A DNA stretch of 64,000 nt from Caulobacter segnis (lineage in GTDB: Bacteria > Pseudomonadota > Alphaproteobacteria > Caulobacterales > Caulobacteraceae), in NCBI RefSeq assembly GCF_003243465.1, contig NZ_QFQZ01000018.1, positions 1 through 64,000 of the forward strand, given 5' to 3'. The notes beneath the pieces were generated by a model. That model did no database searches. It was not told the origin of the DNA and saw only the letters and a list, made by a program, of their open reading frames with translations. How positions within the stretch are numbered: position 1 is the stretch's first letter; the number at the start of each line of letters is the position of its first letter. Positions 16,302 through 25,963 of the stretch are shown piece after piece. The translations under genes were made by a program, and so were the position numbers.

Positions 16302-17561
16302 CCACGACTGCCCGGAGTACCCGATGGCCGCGACCCGCACGCGCTACACCACGGTGGCGATTGTTCTTCACTGGCTGATCGCCGCGGCCATCATCTTCCA
16401 GATCATCATCGGCTGGCGCATGGGCGACGGGCCCAAGGGCTCGCCGACGACCTTCGCCCTGTTCCAGCTGCACAAGTCGATCGGCTTCACGATCCTGCTG
16501 CTCAGCGTGGCGCGCCTGGCCTGGCGAATCTTCAACCGCACCCCGGCGCCGCCGGTCCACCAGCCGCGCTGGGAACAGATCGCCTCGAAGCTCGTGCATG
16601 TGGGCTTCTACGTGATCATGATCGGCCTGCCGCTGACCGGCTGGATCCTGGTCTCGACCAGCCGCGTGGTGGTGCCGACCCTGTGGTGGGGCGTGATTCC
16701 GTGGCCGCACCTGCCGGGCCTGCCCGAGCTGGCCGCCGGTCCCAAGCACGCCTGGCACGAGTTCGGCGAGATCGGTCACGGCGTCCTTGTGAAGCTGACC
16801 TATCTGCTGCTGCTCCTGCACCTGGGCGCGGTGGCCAAACACCAGGTGCTCGACAAGGACGAGGTGTTCCAGAACATGGCCCCGGGCGCCAAGCCAGGCC
16901 TGAAGGAGCCGCGCGCCTGGCTGGCCGCCGCCGGTCTCGCCGCCGTGGTCGCCGCCGCCTACCTGTTCACCCCGACGGTCAAGGCCGCCAAGCCGGTGGC
17001 CCTGCCGCCGCCGCCCGCCGAGGCCGCGGCGCCGGCCGAGCCCGCCGCGCCCGCGCCTGTCGAGCAGGCCGCTCCGGCCGCCGAAACCGCCAAGCCTGAA
17101 GCCGCCGCCGTCGAAGCCCCGCCCGCGCTCAAGGATCCCGTCGCCTGGACCGTCCAGAAGGGCGCCAGCCTGACCTTCTCGGCCACCTGGTCCGGGACGC
17201 CGGTCGAGGGGCGCTTCAACCGCTGGACCGCAGACATCCTGTTCTCGCCCGACGCCCTGGACCGCTCGAAGCTGACGGTCAGCGTCGACATGGCCTCGGC
17301 CGTCACCGGCGACGACCAGCGCGACCAGAGCCTGCCGAGCGGCGACTTCTTCGACACCGCGACCCACCCGAAGGCCACCTTCACGGCCACCAAGTTCCGC
17401 AAGGCGGGCGAGGGCCAGTATGTCGCCGACGGCACACTGGACCTGCGCGGCGTGAAAAAGCCGGTCAGCCTGCCGTTTTCCCTGAAGATCGTCGGCGACA
17501 CGGCGACCGCGCGCGGTGTAACCACCCTCGACCGGACCACGTTCGGGGTTGGACAGGGCGA

Positions 17562-18539
<978 letters not shown>

Positions 18540-18559
18540 AGGCCTCTTTCCTCGCGGCG

Positions 18560-18952
18560 TCAGAGCGCCGCGCGAATATCGGTGAGGGCGAAGTCGTCGC
18601 CCTTGTAGAGCAGGGGCGCGTCGAGCGTCTTGGCGAGGGCGTAGGCGAAGCTGTCGGCGAGGTTCAGGCCGGCGGGATGTCGACCCTTGCCGTAGGCGAG
18701 GTAGGCCTTCAGCGCCGGCTCGTGCAGAGCCGGCTCGCGCGCGACCTGGATCCGCGCCCCTTCGAGCCAGGTGTCGAAGGCTTGCTGGTCGGCCAGATAG
18801 CCCCGGGCGACCAGCACGATGCCGGCCTCGGCGTAGTTGATCTCGGACAGCAGCATCTCGTCGCCTTGTGCGAGGACGCCCAGGAAGGCCGCACGCTCAG
18901 GCTCGCCGGTGATGATCGCCACGAGCGCGGAGGTGTCGACGACCAGCCTCAT
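18560..18952 (-). CDS. VapC-type PIN-domain toxin
   Basis: A 130-aa PIN ribonuclease. MRLVVDTSALVAI places the first acidic residue at D6; the Glu of SEINYAEAGIVL and the Asp in NLADSFAYALAK complete the metal site. It is translated from an ATG overlapping the antitoxin stop by 4 nt. The RNA target (often initiator tRNA or rRNA in other VapCs) is not readable. Confidence 0.93.
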   Translation of the reverse strand: MRLVVDTSALVAIITGEPERAAFLGVLAQGDEMLLSEINYAEAGIVLVARGYLADQQAFDTWLEGARIQVAREPALHEPALKAYLAYGKGRHPAGLNLADSFAYALAKTLDAPLLYKGDDFALTDIRAAL

Positions 18953-19218
18953 GCGGTCGGCAGGCCGGGAAGGTCGTTGATCTCGTCGAAGTCCGTCTTG
19001 GTGATCGGCGCCAACAGGCCCGCCCGAGCGGCCGGAGTCACGACCCGATCCGTCAAGGCCTGCAGTTCCGCGACGCTGAGCCGTTTTGGCGTTTGCCGCT
19101 CCCGCGCCAGCGCCTCGCGCGCCAGGGCGTCAATCGTGCTGGTGATCGTGGTTCCTCGCAGGGTGGCGATCTCGCGTACGAGCTTCTCGGTCTCGGGGTT
19201 CTTGATGAAGATGCCCAT
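18949..19218 (-). CDS. VapB-type antitoxin (Rv0623-like)
   Basis: An 89-aa antitoxin: an N-terminal ribbon-helix-helix-like segment MGIFIKNPETEKLVREIA followed by TTITSTIDALAREAL, and a C-terminal toxin-binding tail. It is the first gene of the pair, upstream of vapC with a 4-nt overlap, the normal order. An inverted repeat just upstream is a likely autoregulatory site. Confidence 0.92.
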   Translation of the reverse strand: MGIFIKNPETEKLVREIATLRGTTITSTIDALAREALARERQTPKRLSVAELQALTDRVVTPAARAGLLAPITKTDFDEINDLPGLPTA

Positions 19219-19229
19219 CGCGCCCTCCG

Positions 19230-19249
19230 GTATATAACCCAGGATATAC
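19230..19249. promoter_or_regulatory. Candidate VapBC autoregulatory operator
   Basis: GTATAT (19230-19235) and ATATAC (19244-19249) form a 6-bp inverted repeat with an 8-nt spacer, 12-31 bp upstream of the antitoxin ATG. The AT-rich arms stand out in the GC-rich context and probably overlap the promoter. Confidence 0.6.
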
Positions 19250-19286
19250 TATCCAGCCGGCCGCTAAAAGCGTATCCTCCCAGGCC

Positions 19287-20696
19287 ATGACCAAGCCCGT
19301 TCCCGCCGATGTCGTCTCGCGTTTGAAAGCCGTGCTCGGCGAGGGCGGCTGGAGTCAGGATCCGGACGTTGTCGCGCCGCTGCTGGTCGAGTGGCGCGGC
19401 CGCTGGAAGGGCGAGACGCCGCTGCTGGTCACCCCGCGCACGACGGCCGAGGTCGCCGCCGTGGTCGGGATCTGTGCGGCCGAGGGCGTGGCGATCACGC
19501 CCCAAGGCGGCAACACCGGCCTCGTCGCGGGCCAGATCCCCCACGGCGAGATCCTGCTCTCGACCCGCAAGCTGACCGCCGTGCGTGACGTCGATCCGAT
19601 CGACGACGCCATGGTGCTGGAGGCGGGCGTCACCCTCTACGAGGCCCATCAGCAGGCCGCCAAGGTCGGTCGCCGCTTCACGGTCGGCGTCGCCTCGGAA
19701 GGCTCCTGCACGATCGGCGGCCTGATCTCGACCAACGCCGGCGGCACGGCGGTCCTGCGCTACGGCATGATGCGCGAGCAGGTGCTGGGCATCGAGGCGG
19801 TGCTGCCCAATGGCGAGATCTGGAATGGCCTCAAGCGCCTGCGCAAGGACAACACCGGCTACGATCTGAAGCAGCTGCTGATCGGCGCCGAGGGCACGCT
19901 CGGAATCGTCACCGCCGCCAGCCTGAAGATCCAGGCCCCGCTCGCCTCGCGGGCCGTGGCGATCGTCGGCCTGGGCTCGCCCGCCGACGCCATCCAGCTG
20001 TTGGCGCGGGCCAAGGAGGAGACCGGTGGCTCGGTCGAGGCCTTCGAGCTGATGGGCCTGCTGGGCTTCGCCCTGACGGTCCGCAACGTGCCGGGCCTGC
20101 GCGATCCGCTGCCGACCGAGCATCCCTGGTACGTCCTGATCGAGATCGCCAGCGGCGAGCCCGGCGCGGCCGAGGCGGCCTTGGAGCGGCTGCTGACCGG
20201 GGCGCTGGAGAGCGGCCTGATCGCCGACGCCGCCGTGGCCCAGACCGAAACGCAAATGAAGGCCTTCTGGCACATCCGCGAGGGCCACTCCGCCGGGCAA
20301 AAGCCGGAGGGGGCTGTGTGGAAGCACGACGTGTCGGTGCCGGTCTCGAAGATCCCGGACTTCATCGCCCGCGCCGACGCCGCGATCGAGCAGGCCTTCC
20401 CGGGGACGCGGATCATCGCCTTCGGCCACGTGGGCGACGGCAATGTCCACTACGACGTGCTCAAGCCCGTCGGCGCCGACGACGACGCCCACGACGTCCA
20501 GCGCGAGGCCGGCGCCAAGATCGTCCACGACATCGCCGCCGGATTCTCTGGCTCGATCAGCGCCGAACACGGCCTGGGCGCGATGAAGACGGCCGAGGCC
20601 CTGACCTACAAGGACCCTATCGAGGTCGCGGCCCTGCGGTCGATCCGCCAGGCTTTGGACCCCAAGCGGATCATGAACCCCCGGGTGCTGTTCTAG
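19287..20696 (+). CDS. FAD-linked oxidoreductase, D-lactate / D-2-hydroxyacid dehydrogenase type
   Basis: A 469-aa PCMH-type flavoprotein oxidising a D-2-hydroxy acid. The FAD-binding region is ITPQGGNTGLVAGQIP and GRRFTVGVASEGSCTIGG. The C-terminal FAD-oxidase domain has FGHVGDGNVHYDVL (metal/substrate His) and SAEHGLGAMK. This pattern fits D-2-hydroxyglutarate or D-lactate dehydrogenases (GlcD/DLD family); the substrate cannot be separated by eye. Its 3' end overlaps the convergent small membrane-protein gene by 26 nt. Confidence 0.92.
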   Translation: MTKPVPADVVSRLKAVLGEGGWSQDPDVVAPLLVEWRGRWKGETPLLVTPRTTAEVAAVVGICAAEGVAITPQGGNTGLVAGQIPHGEILLSTRKLTAVRDVDPIDDAMVLEAGVTLYEAHQQAAKVGRRFTVGVASEGSCTIGGLISTNAGGTAVLRYGMMREQVLGIEAVLPNGEIWNGLKRLRKDNTGYDLKQLLIGAEGTLGIVTAASLKIQAPLASRAVAIVGLGSPADAIQLLARAKEETGGSVEAFELMGLLGFALTVRNVPGLRDPLPTEHPWYVLIEIASGEPGAAEAALERLLTGALESGLIADAAVAQTETQMKAFWHIREGHSAGQKPEGAVWKHDVSVPVSKIPDFIARADAAIEQAFPGTRIIAFGHVGDGNVHYDVLKPVGADDDAHDVQREAGAKIVHDIAAGFSGSISAEHGLGAMKTAEALTYKDPIEVAALRSIRQALDPKRIMNPRVLF

Positions 20697-20988
20697 CCGC
20701 CGCGCGCTTGCGGGCGCGCAGGAACAGCACGAGCATCACCGCGAACGCCCCGGCGGGGATCGTGGCCTTGTAGAAGCCCGGCTGCGATCCTGGCAGCAGG
20801 TTGATCGCCCACGGGATGAAGCCCCACCGGCCGGTCGCCTGCTCCATCCAGAACGCCCCGACCCCGACAAAGCACATCACCGCCCAGACCGGACGGAACT
20901 TCAGTCCCCGATCGCGGAGGACCAGGAACAGGGCGACGATCATCGGAAGCGGCCAGGCGAGGGCGGCGGCGAGGCCAAGGGTCTGCAT
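20671..20988 (-). CDS. Small four-helix membrane protein, unknown function
   Basis: A 105-aa hydrophobic protein starting at MQTLGLAAALAWPLP, with about three to four membrane segments (residues 2-20, 30-48, 76-94) and a basic C-terminal tail RARKRAAARTAPGGS. The open frame extends upstream, but only this ATG gives a protein-like sequence. It overlaps the convergent FAD oxidoreductase gene by 26 nt. No family is recognised. Confidence 0.65.
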   Translation of the reverse strand: MQTLGLAAALAWPLPMIVALFLVLRDRGLKFRPVWAVMCFVGVGAFWMEQATGRWGFIPWAINLLPGSQPGFYKATIPAGAFAVMLVLFLRARKRAAARTAPGGS

Positions 20989-21029
20989 GACCCGCTGATA
21001 CCCTCGCCGCGTAACGAGGTCGAGGAGTC

Positions 21030-21326
21030 TCAGCCCTCCGGCACTCCCGCCATCATCGCCCTTAGCGCCGCCAGATGGCCCTTCAGCGCCTCCCTGCCGG
21101 GCTTCGACAGGGAGAGCCAGGTGCGTTGACGCCCGTCTGAGGTGGCCTTCTTGACCTTCACATAGCCGGCCTCCTCCAATGTCTTCACGTGCTTGGAAAG
21201 CACCGACTCCGAGACGTCGAGGGCCTCGCGGACCGTGGCGAAGTCGATGGTGTCGACGGCGGCCAGCATGCAGCACATCTGCAGGCGGTTGGGGGCGTGG
21301 ATCACGGGATCGAGCTCGGCGCTCAC
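21030..21326 (-). CDS. Winged-helix transcriptional regulator (ArsR/MarR-like)
   Basis: A 98-aa DNA-binding protein: HAPNRLQMCCMLAAVDTIDF, then a recognition-helix region DVSESVLSKHVKTLEEAGYV and the wing KKATSDGRQRTWLSLS. It starts at GTG 21326, overlapping the upstream membrane-protein stop by 4 nt (GTGA), so the pair is co-translated. This small regulator-plus-membrane-protein arrangement is common in bacteria. The three palindromes upstream of the pair are its probable operators. Confidence 0.85.
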   Translation of the reverse strand: MSAELDPVIHAPNRLQMCCMLAAVDTIDFATVREALDVSESVLSKHVKTLEEAGYVKVKKATSDGRQRTWLSLSKPGREALKGHLAALRAMMAGVPEG

Positions 21327-21775
21327 AGCGGGCGTCCGTCGCGCAGGTCGGCGCGGAAGGCGGCCTCCCAGACGAAGCCGCCGATGGTCGCCATCACCGC
21401 GATGATCGCGCCGGCGACATAGGGCGCGTAGCTGACATGCTTCATGTGGAACAGCCAGCCCGATGTCAGCATGGTTGCGCCTGTCAGGGTGGCTAGCGCG
21501 ACAGCGACGATCCGCGTCCGGCCGGCGCGATAGCCGTAAACCCACATGCCGGTCTTACGGACGTAGGACTTCACCAAGAGCCAAATGCCCAACCCGCAGA
21601 TAGGGAAGTAGGCGTATTGCCATACGATCGGCACAGCCTGGGCTACGGCAAGTCCGCCCATCAGCAGGCCCAGCACCGGGTGATACCAGACCGGCGCCTT
21701 GGCGCGCTCGGCCATGTCGGCGTTGGCGGCCTCGACCTCGGCCAGCATGCGCAACGCGTCTTCGTCTCGGGTCAT
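21323..21775 (-). CDS. Membrane protein co-translated with winged-helix regulator
   Basis: About 150 aa with an acidic N-terminus (MTRDEDALRMLAEVEAAN) followed by four hydrophobic helices, arranged as two pairs around a short basic loop (YVRKTGMWVYGYRAGRTR). The start at 21775 is chosen because a perfect AAGGAGG lies 5 nt upstream; a frame-open ATG at 21796 has no SD. Function is unknown. It probably interacts with, or is controlled by, the regulator it overlaps. Confidence 0.8.
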   Translation of the reverse strand: MTRDEDALRMLAEVEAANADMAERAKAPVWYHPVLGLLMGGLAVAQAVPIVWQYAYFPICGLGIWLLVKSYVRKTGMWVYGYRAGRTRIVAVALATLTGATMLTSGWLFHMKHVSYAPYVAGAIIAVMATIGGFVWEAAFRADLRDGRPL

Positions 21776-21787
21776 CGCGACCTCCTT

Positions 21788-21859
21788 ACTTTCCATTGCG
21801 GAAAGTCATAGCGGGTCGCTTTCCATCTTGGCAAGTGAAAACTTTCCGATCTGGAAAGT
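21788..21859. promoter_or_regulatory. Triple operator: three ACTTTCC-N5-GGAAAGT palindromes
   Basis: Sites at 21788-21806 (perfect), 21818-21836 (imperfect: GCTTTCC / GGCAAGT) and 21841-21859 (perfect). Arms are 7 bp with a constant 5-nt spacer; centres are 30 and 23 bp apart. They lie between the regulator/membrane operon and divergent yaaA. The first nearly abuts the SD of the membrane-protein gene, as expected for repression of that operon. Confidence 0.75.
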
Positions 21860-21910
21860 GATGCTGCTCCCACCTAGCGCCGCGCCTCCGAAGCCTCTAT
21901 CTCCCCGGCC

Positions 21911-22678
21911 ATGCTGATGGTCATCTCGCCCGCCAAGTCTCTGGACTTCACCGCGCCCGCCCAGGCCCTGCCGCTGACGACGCCTGAGCTGAAGGGCCAG
22001 ATCGCCGAGCTGGCCAAGGTGACGCGCAAGCTGACGGCGGCCGACCTGAAGCGTCTGATGCACATCTCCGACGCCCTGGCCAAGCTGAACCGCGAGCGCT
22101 TCCAGGCCTTCGACTCGGAACTGGAGGACGGGCTGCAGGCGATCATCGCCTTCAACGGCGACGTCTATGCGGGCCTGGCCGCGCGCGAGCTGGACCGGCC
22201 GTCGCTGGAGTGGGCGCAGGACCACCTGCGCATCCTGTCGGGCCTTTATGGCGTGCTGCGCCCGTTCGACGCCCTGCAGCCCTATCGCCTGGAGATGGGC
22301 ACGCGGCTGAAGACCAAGCGCGGCCATAACCTCTACGATTACTGGGGCGAGACGATCTCCCAGACCCTGAACACCGCCGCCGCAGGCCACGCCGACCCGA
22401 CCCTGGTGAACCTGGCCAGCCAGGAATATTTCGGCGCCGTCGACGCCAAGGCTTTGAAGCTGCCGGTCGTCACCTGCCACTTCAAGGAGGAGAAGGCCGG
22501 CGAGCTGCGCGTGCTGGGCTTCTTCGCCAAGAAGGCCCGCGGCCGCATGGCGCGCTACGTCATCGACAACCGCATCGACCGCGCCGAGGGCCTGAAGGGT
22601 TTCGACCTGGACGGCTATCGCTTCCAGCCGTCGCTCTCGACGGACGCCGACTGGGTTTTCGCTCGCCCGCAGCCTTAA
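21911..22678 (+). CDS. yaaA: Peroxide stress protein YaaA (DUF328)
   Basis: A 255-aa UPF0246 protein. In E. coli YaaA lowers intracellular free iron and protects against H2O2. Family motifs are MLMVISPAKSLDF at the N-terminus, SGLYGVLRPFDALQPYRLEMG in the centre and LGFFAKKARGRMARYVI near the end. It is divergent from the regulator/membrane operon, sharing the triple-operator region, so it may be co-regulated. Confidence 0.94.
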   Translation: MLMVISPAKSLDFTAPAQALPLTTPELKGQIAELAKVTRKLTAADLKRLMHISDALAKLNRERFQAFDSELEDGLQAIIAFNGDVYAGLAARELDRPSLEWAQDHLRILSGLYGVLRPFDALQPYRLEMGTRLKTKRGHNLYDYWGETISQTLNTAAAGHADPTLVNLASQEYFGAVDAKALKLPVVTCHFKEEKAGELRVLGFFAKKARGRMARYVIDNRIDRAEGLKGFDLDGYRFQPSLSTDADWVFARPQP

Positions 22679-22747
22679 ATTCATCTATTGGTGAATTTAT
22701 AGCCCCTCGCCCTTCGCGAGGGCGAGCGATATGTTGCGCCGCAACAT
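22676..22747. promoter_or_regulatory. Cluster of three palindromes upstream of the 3-hydroxybutyrate dehydrogenase gene
   Basis: TAAATTCA-N8-TGAATTTA (22676-22699), CGCCCT-TCGCG-AGGGCG (about 22708-22724), and a perfect 7-bp repeat ATGTTGC-GCC-GCAACAT (22731-22747). The last resembles a repressor operator and ends 28 nt before the dehydrogenase ATG; the first begins on the yaaA stop codon. Confidence 0.55.
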
Positions 22748-22775
22748 CGTTGGTGCGTCATCCAGGAGCGCGTGA

Positions 22776-23573
22776 ATGGCCGTCGATTTCGGTTTGCAAG
22801 GGCAGGTCGCCATCGTCACCGGTTCGACCAGCGGCATCGGCCACGCCCTGGCCGACGCGCTCGCGGCCCAAGGCTGCAACATCGTCATGAACGGCCTCGG
22901 CGAAATGAACGCCATCGAGCGCGCCCGCTCGGAGATGGCCGAAAAGCACGGCGTCGAGGTGCTGTATCACGGCGCCGACATGACCAAGCCGATCGAGATC
23001 GCCGACATGGTCAAGGCGGCCAAGGCCGAGTTCGGCGAGCTGGATATCCTGGTCAACAACGCCGGCGTCCAGTATGTGGCCCCGATCGAGGAGTTCCCGG
23101 ACGACAAGTGGGACCTGATCATCGCCATCAACCTCTCCTCGGCCTTCCACGCCACCAAGGCGGCGGTGCCGATCATGAAGGAGCAGGGGCGCGGGCGGAT
23201 CGTCAACATCGCCTCGGCCCACGCCCTGGTCGCCTCGCCGTTCAAGTCGGCCTATGTGGCGGCCAAGCACGGCATCATGGGCCTGACCAAGACGGTCGCG
23301 CTCGAGGTCGCGACCCACGGCATAACCTGCAACGCCATCTGCCCCGGCTTCGTGAAGACGCCGCTGGTCGAGGCCCAGATCGCCGACCAGGCCAAGGCGC
23401 GCGGCATTTCGGAAGAGGCGGTGATGAAGGACGTCATCCTGGCCGCCCAGCCGACCAAGCAGTTCGTCACCTTCGAGCAGCTGGCGGGCATGCTGCTGTA
23501 TCTGGTGTCGGACGCCGGGGCCTCGGCCAACGGCGCGGCTTTCCAGGTCGACGGCGGCTGGGTCGCGCAATAG
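22776..23573 (+). CDS. 3-hydroxybutyrate dehydrogenase
   Basis: SDR-family NAD enzyme interconverting D-3-hydroxybutyrate and acetoacetate, used in polyhydroxybutyrate turnover. The cofactor loop is TGSTSGIG (about 16-23), followed by NNAGVQYVAPIEEFP, a catalytic Ser in NIASAHALVASP, and YVAAKHG as the YxxxK site. The insert CPGFVKTPLVEAQIADQAKARGI and the 265-aa length are those of BdhA-type enzymes. It is followed nine bases later by a patatin gene in the same direction. Confidence 0.93.
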   Translation: MAVDFGLQGQVAIVTGSTSGIGHALADALAAQGCNIVMNGLGEMNAIERARSEMAEKHGVEVLYHGADMTKPIEIADMVKAAKAEFGELDILVNNAGVQYVAPIEEFPDDKWDLIIAINLSSAFHATKAAVPIMKEQGRGRIVNIASAHALVASPFKSAYVAAKHGIMGLTKTVALEVATHGITCNAICPGFVKTPLVEAQIADQAKARGISEEAVMKDVILAAQPTKQFVTFEQLAGMLLYLVSDAGASANGAAFQVDGGWVAQ

Positions 23574-23582
23574 GCTTAGCGG

Positions 23583-24644
23583 GTGCCCATCCCGCCCTTC
23601 ACGCGTAAGAAGCCCACCGGCCGCGCCCTGAGCCTGGCGCTGCAGGGCGGCGGCGCGCATGGGGCGTTCGAGTGGGGCGTACTGGACCGCCTGCTTGAGG
23701 AAGAGGACCTGGAGATCCGGGCGGTCACCGCCGCCTCGGCCGGCGCCATGAACGCCGTCTGTCTGGCCCAGGGCCTGATCGACGATGGCAAGGCCGGGGC
23801 CAAGGCCAGGCTCGACTCGTTCTGGCGGCAGGTGAACCGTTCGGGCGGCCGCAACGTCTTCGGCGACACCTCGATCTGGACCAGCGCCTTCTCCGGCGGC
23901 GTCGACTGGTGGAAGAACACGCCCGGCTGGCGAATGGCCGAGACCCTGGCCCTGTCGTTCAGCCCCTATGAGTTCAATCCGTTCAACCTGAACCCCCTGC
24001 ACGACGTGCTGGAGGCCGAGATCACCTTCAAGGCGTTGCGCGAGCGCTCGCCGGTGAAGCTGTTCATCTCGGCGACGGCCATCCGCACCAGCAAGTCCAG
24101 GATCTTCCGCGAAACCGAACTGACCGCGCGCCATATCATGGCCAGCGCCTGCCTGCCCCAACTGTTCCAGGCGGTCGAGATCGACGGCGAGCCCTATTGG
24201 GACGGCGGCTTCCTGGCCAATCCGGCCCTCTGGCCGCTGTTCTACGAGGACACGCCCGACGACATCCTGATCGTCAGCCTCAATCCGTTCGTCCGCGAGG
24301 AGACGCCCAAGACCCCGGGCGAGATCATGGACCGGCTGAACGAGATCACCTTCAACGCCTCCCTGGCTTCCGAGCTGCGGGCCATCGGCTTCGTCCAGAA
24401 GCTGTTGGACGAGGGGTTGCTGAAGGACAACGCCCGGGGCCGCTACCGGCGGATGCTGGTTCACGCCATCACCGCCGACAAGCCGCTGGCGGACCTGTCG
24501 CTGTCGACCAAGTTCAACACCGAGTGGAGCTTTCTCAGCGACCTGAAGGAGCGCGGCCGCGCCGCCGCCGACGCCTGGCTCGCCGACTGCGGGACCTGCA
24601 TCGGCGTCAAGTCCAGCGTCGACCTGAAGGTCGGGTTTCCGTGA
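23583..24644 (+). CDS. Patatin-like phospholipase family protein
   Basis: A 353-aa acyl hydrolase with GTG start. The oxyanion loop is LALQGGGAHGAFEWGVLDRL. The nucleophile elbow reads AASAGAMNA, with Ala in place of the first Gly of GxSxG, and the catalytic Asp is in WDGGFLANP. Patatin-like genes often sit next to 3-hydroxybutyrate dehydrogenase genes in PHB-storing bacteria, which suggests lipid or polymer mobilisation; that is inference. It overlaps the NUDIX gene by 4 nt. Confidence 0.9.
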   Translation: MPIPPFTRKKPTGRALSLALQGGGAHGAFEWGVLDRLLEEEDLEIRAVTAASAGAMNAVCLAQGLIDDGKAGAKARLDSFWRQVNRSGGRNVFGDTSIWTSAFSGGVDWWKNTPGWRMAETLALSFSPYEFNPFNLNPLHDVLEAEITFKALRERSPVKLFISATAIRTSKSRIFRETELTARHIMASACLPQLFQAVEIDGEPYWDGGFLANPALWPLFYEDTPDDILIVSLNPFVREETPKTPGEIMDRLNEITFNASLASELRAIGFVQKLLDEGLLKDNARGRYRRMLVHAITADKPLADLSLSTKFNTEWSFLSDLKERGRAAADAWLADCGTCIGVKSSVDLKVGFP

Positions 24645-25063
24645 GCCCGCATCCCGTGCCGACGGTCGGGGTCGTCTGCCTGCGCGGCGACCAGGTGCTG
24701 TTGATCAAGCGCGGAACACCGCCGCGCCTCCACCAGTGGAGCCTGCCGGGCGGGCGCCTGGAGTGGGGTGAGACGACGGCTTCCGCCGCCTTGCGCGAGC
24801 TGAAGGAGGAGACCGGCGTCGACGCCGAGCTCCTGGGCCTGATCGACGTGATCGACGGGGTGTTTCCGGCGCGTCCCGGCGGGGAGATCACCCGTCACTA
24901 CGTCCTGATCGACTATGCCGCCCGCTGGACCGGCGGCGAGCCCGTGGCCGGCGACGACGCGGCGGACGCCCGGTTCGTCTCGCGCGAGGAGGCGATGGCC
25001 CTGGTGGAGTGGAACGAGACGCGGCGGGTGATCGCCGAGGCTTACGAGCGGTTTGGGGGGTAG
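24641..25063 (+). CDS. NUDIX hydrolase
   Basis: A 140-aa Nudix enzyme hydrolysing a nucleoside-diphosphate-linked compound. The box GGRLEWGETTASAALRELKEETG (positions about 36-58) fits GX5EX7REUXEEXGU. The GTG start at 24641 overlaps the patatin stop, so it is translationally coupled. Family members with this short form include MutT-like and ADP-ribose hydrolases; the substrate is unresolved. Confidence 0.92.
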   Translation: MSPHPVPTVGVVCLRGDQVLLIKRGTPPRLHQWSLPGGRLEWGETTASAALRELKEETGVDAELLGLIDVIDGVFPARPGGEITRHYVLIDYAARWTGGEPVAGDDAADARFVSREEAMALVEWNETRRVIAEAYERFGG

Positions 25064-25067
25064 TTCT

Positions 25068-25095
25068 CCCCCCCCCCCCCCGCATCGCGGGGGAG
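25068..25095. repeat. Run of 14 C followed by G-tract (hairpin)
   Basis: Fourteen consecutive C (25068-25081), then GCATCG and CGGGGGAGG, able to form a C/G hairpin downstream of the NUDIX gene. The length makes it prone to slippage or sequencing error. No coding frame depends on it. Confidence 0.7.
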
Positions 25096-25139
25096 GAGAG
25101 GCGCTTGCGCTCACGCTTCATTCCCCCGACATCTCTTCC

Positions 25140-25901
25140 ATGACCCAGCTCGACGCCCCAGCGCCCCGCTTCTCCATCAGCCCCAACGCCCTGATCCTGC
25201 TGGCCGCCTGCGTGGGCCTCGGCTGGGCGGTCGGGGCCGGGCTTCCGCCCGCCGGCGTGATCACCTTCGCCTTCGTGGCCGCCGCCTGGGTGTTCAGCGT
25301 CGGGATCCACGAGTTCGGCCACGCCCTGACCGCCTACAAGGCCGGCGACACCACCATCGTGGAGAAGGGCTACCTGACCCTCGACCCGCTGAAATACTCC
25401 GACCTCGCCACCACCATCGTCATTCCGCTGATCGCCCTGGCCCTGGGCGGCATCGGCTTCCCCGGCGGCGCGGTCTATCTGCGCGAGGACCTCATGCGGT
25501 CGCGCGGCTGGCGGTCTTTGGCCTCGCTGGCCGGGCCGCTGGGGACGTTGCTGGTGCTGGTCGCCATCGCCGCGGCCCTGCCGTTTGTCGCCGCGCCGCC
25601 GCTACGCCACGCCCTGGCGCTTCTGGCCTTCCTGCAGGCCACGGCCTTCGTGCTGAATCTGCTGCCCGTTCCAGGCCTAGACGGCTATGGCGTCCTTCGG
25701 CCGTTCCTGCCCGACGGCGTCCGCGCGAGGTTGATCAAGGTCGAGCGCGTCGGATTCCTGCTGCTGTTCGCCCTGATCTTCTTCGTCCCCGGCGTCAGCG
25801 ACCTGATCTTCAAGGCCGCCCTGACGGTCACCGACCTTCTGGGCGTGCCGCGCGCGGCGATCGGCGACGGCTGGCGGACCTTCCACTTCTGGGGGTCTTG
25901 A
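25140..25901 (+). CDS. M50 family site-2-protease-like metalloprotease
   Basis: A 253-aa multi-helix membrane protease of the rhomboid-unrelated S2P family. The zinc motif HEFGH lies in a helix (about residues 57-61) and the third ligand is in NLLPVPGLDGYGV. About six hydrophobic segments are visible. The start at 25140 is chosen over an upstream frame-open start in the C-rich hairpin. Its substrate is unknown; relatives cleave membrane-bound anti-sigma factors or small peptides. Confidence 0.9.
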   Translation: MTQLDAPAPRFSISPNALILLAACVGLGWAVGAGLPPAGVITFAFVAAAWVFSVGIHEFGHALTAYKAGDTTIVEKGYLTLDPLKYSDLATTIVIPLIALALGGIGFPGGAVYLREDLMRSRGWRSLASLAGPLGTLLVLVAIAAALPFVAAPPLRHALALLAFLQATAFVLNLLPVPGLDGYGVLRPFLPDGVRARLIKVERVGFLLLFALIFFVPGVSDLIFKAALTVTDLLGVPRAAIGDGWRTFHFWGS

Positions 25902-25963
25902 CCTTCGGCAGCTGATCGCCTCCCCTTCAAACAAGTGTTCAAGATAATGAGGGGAGGATCGTC

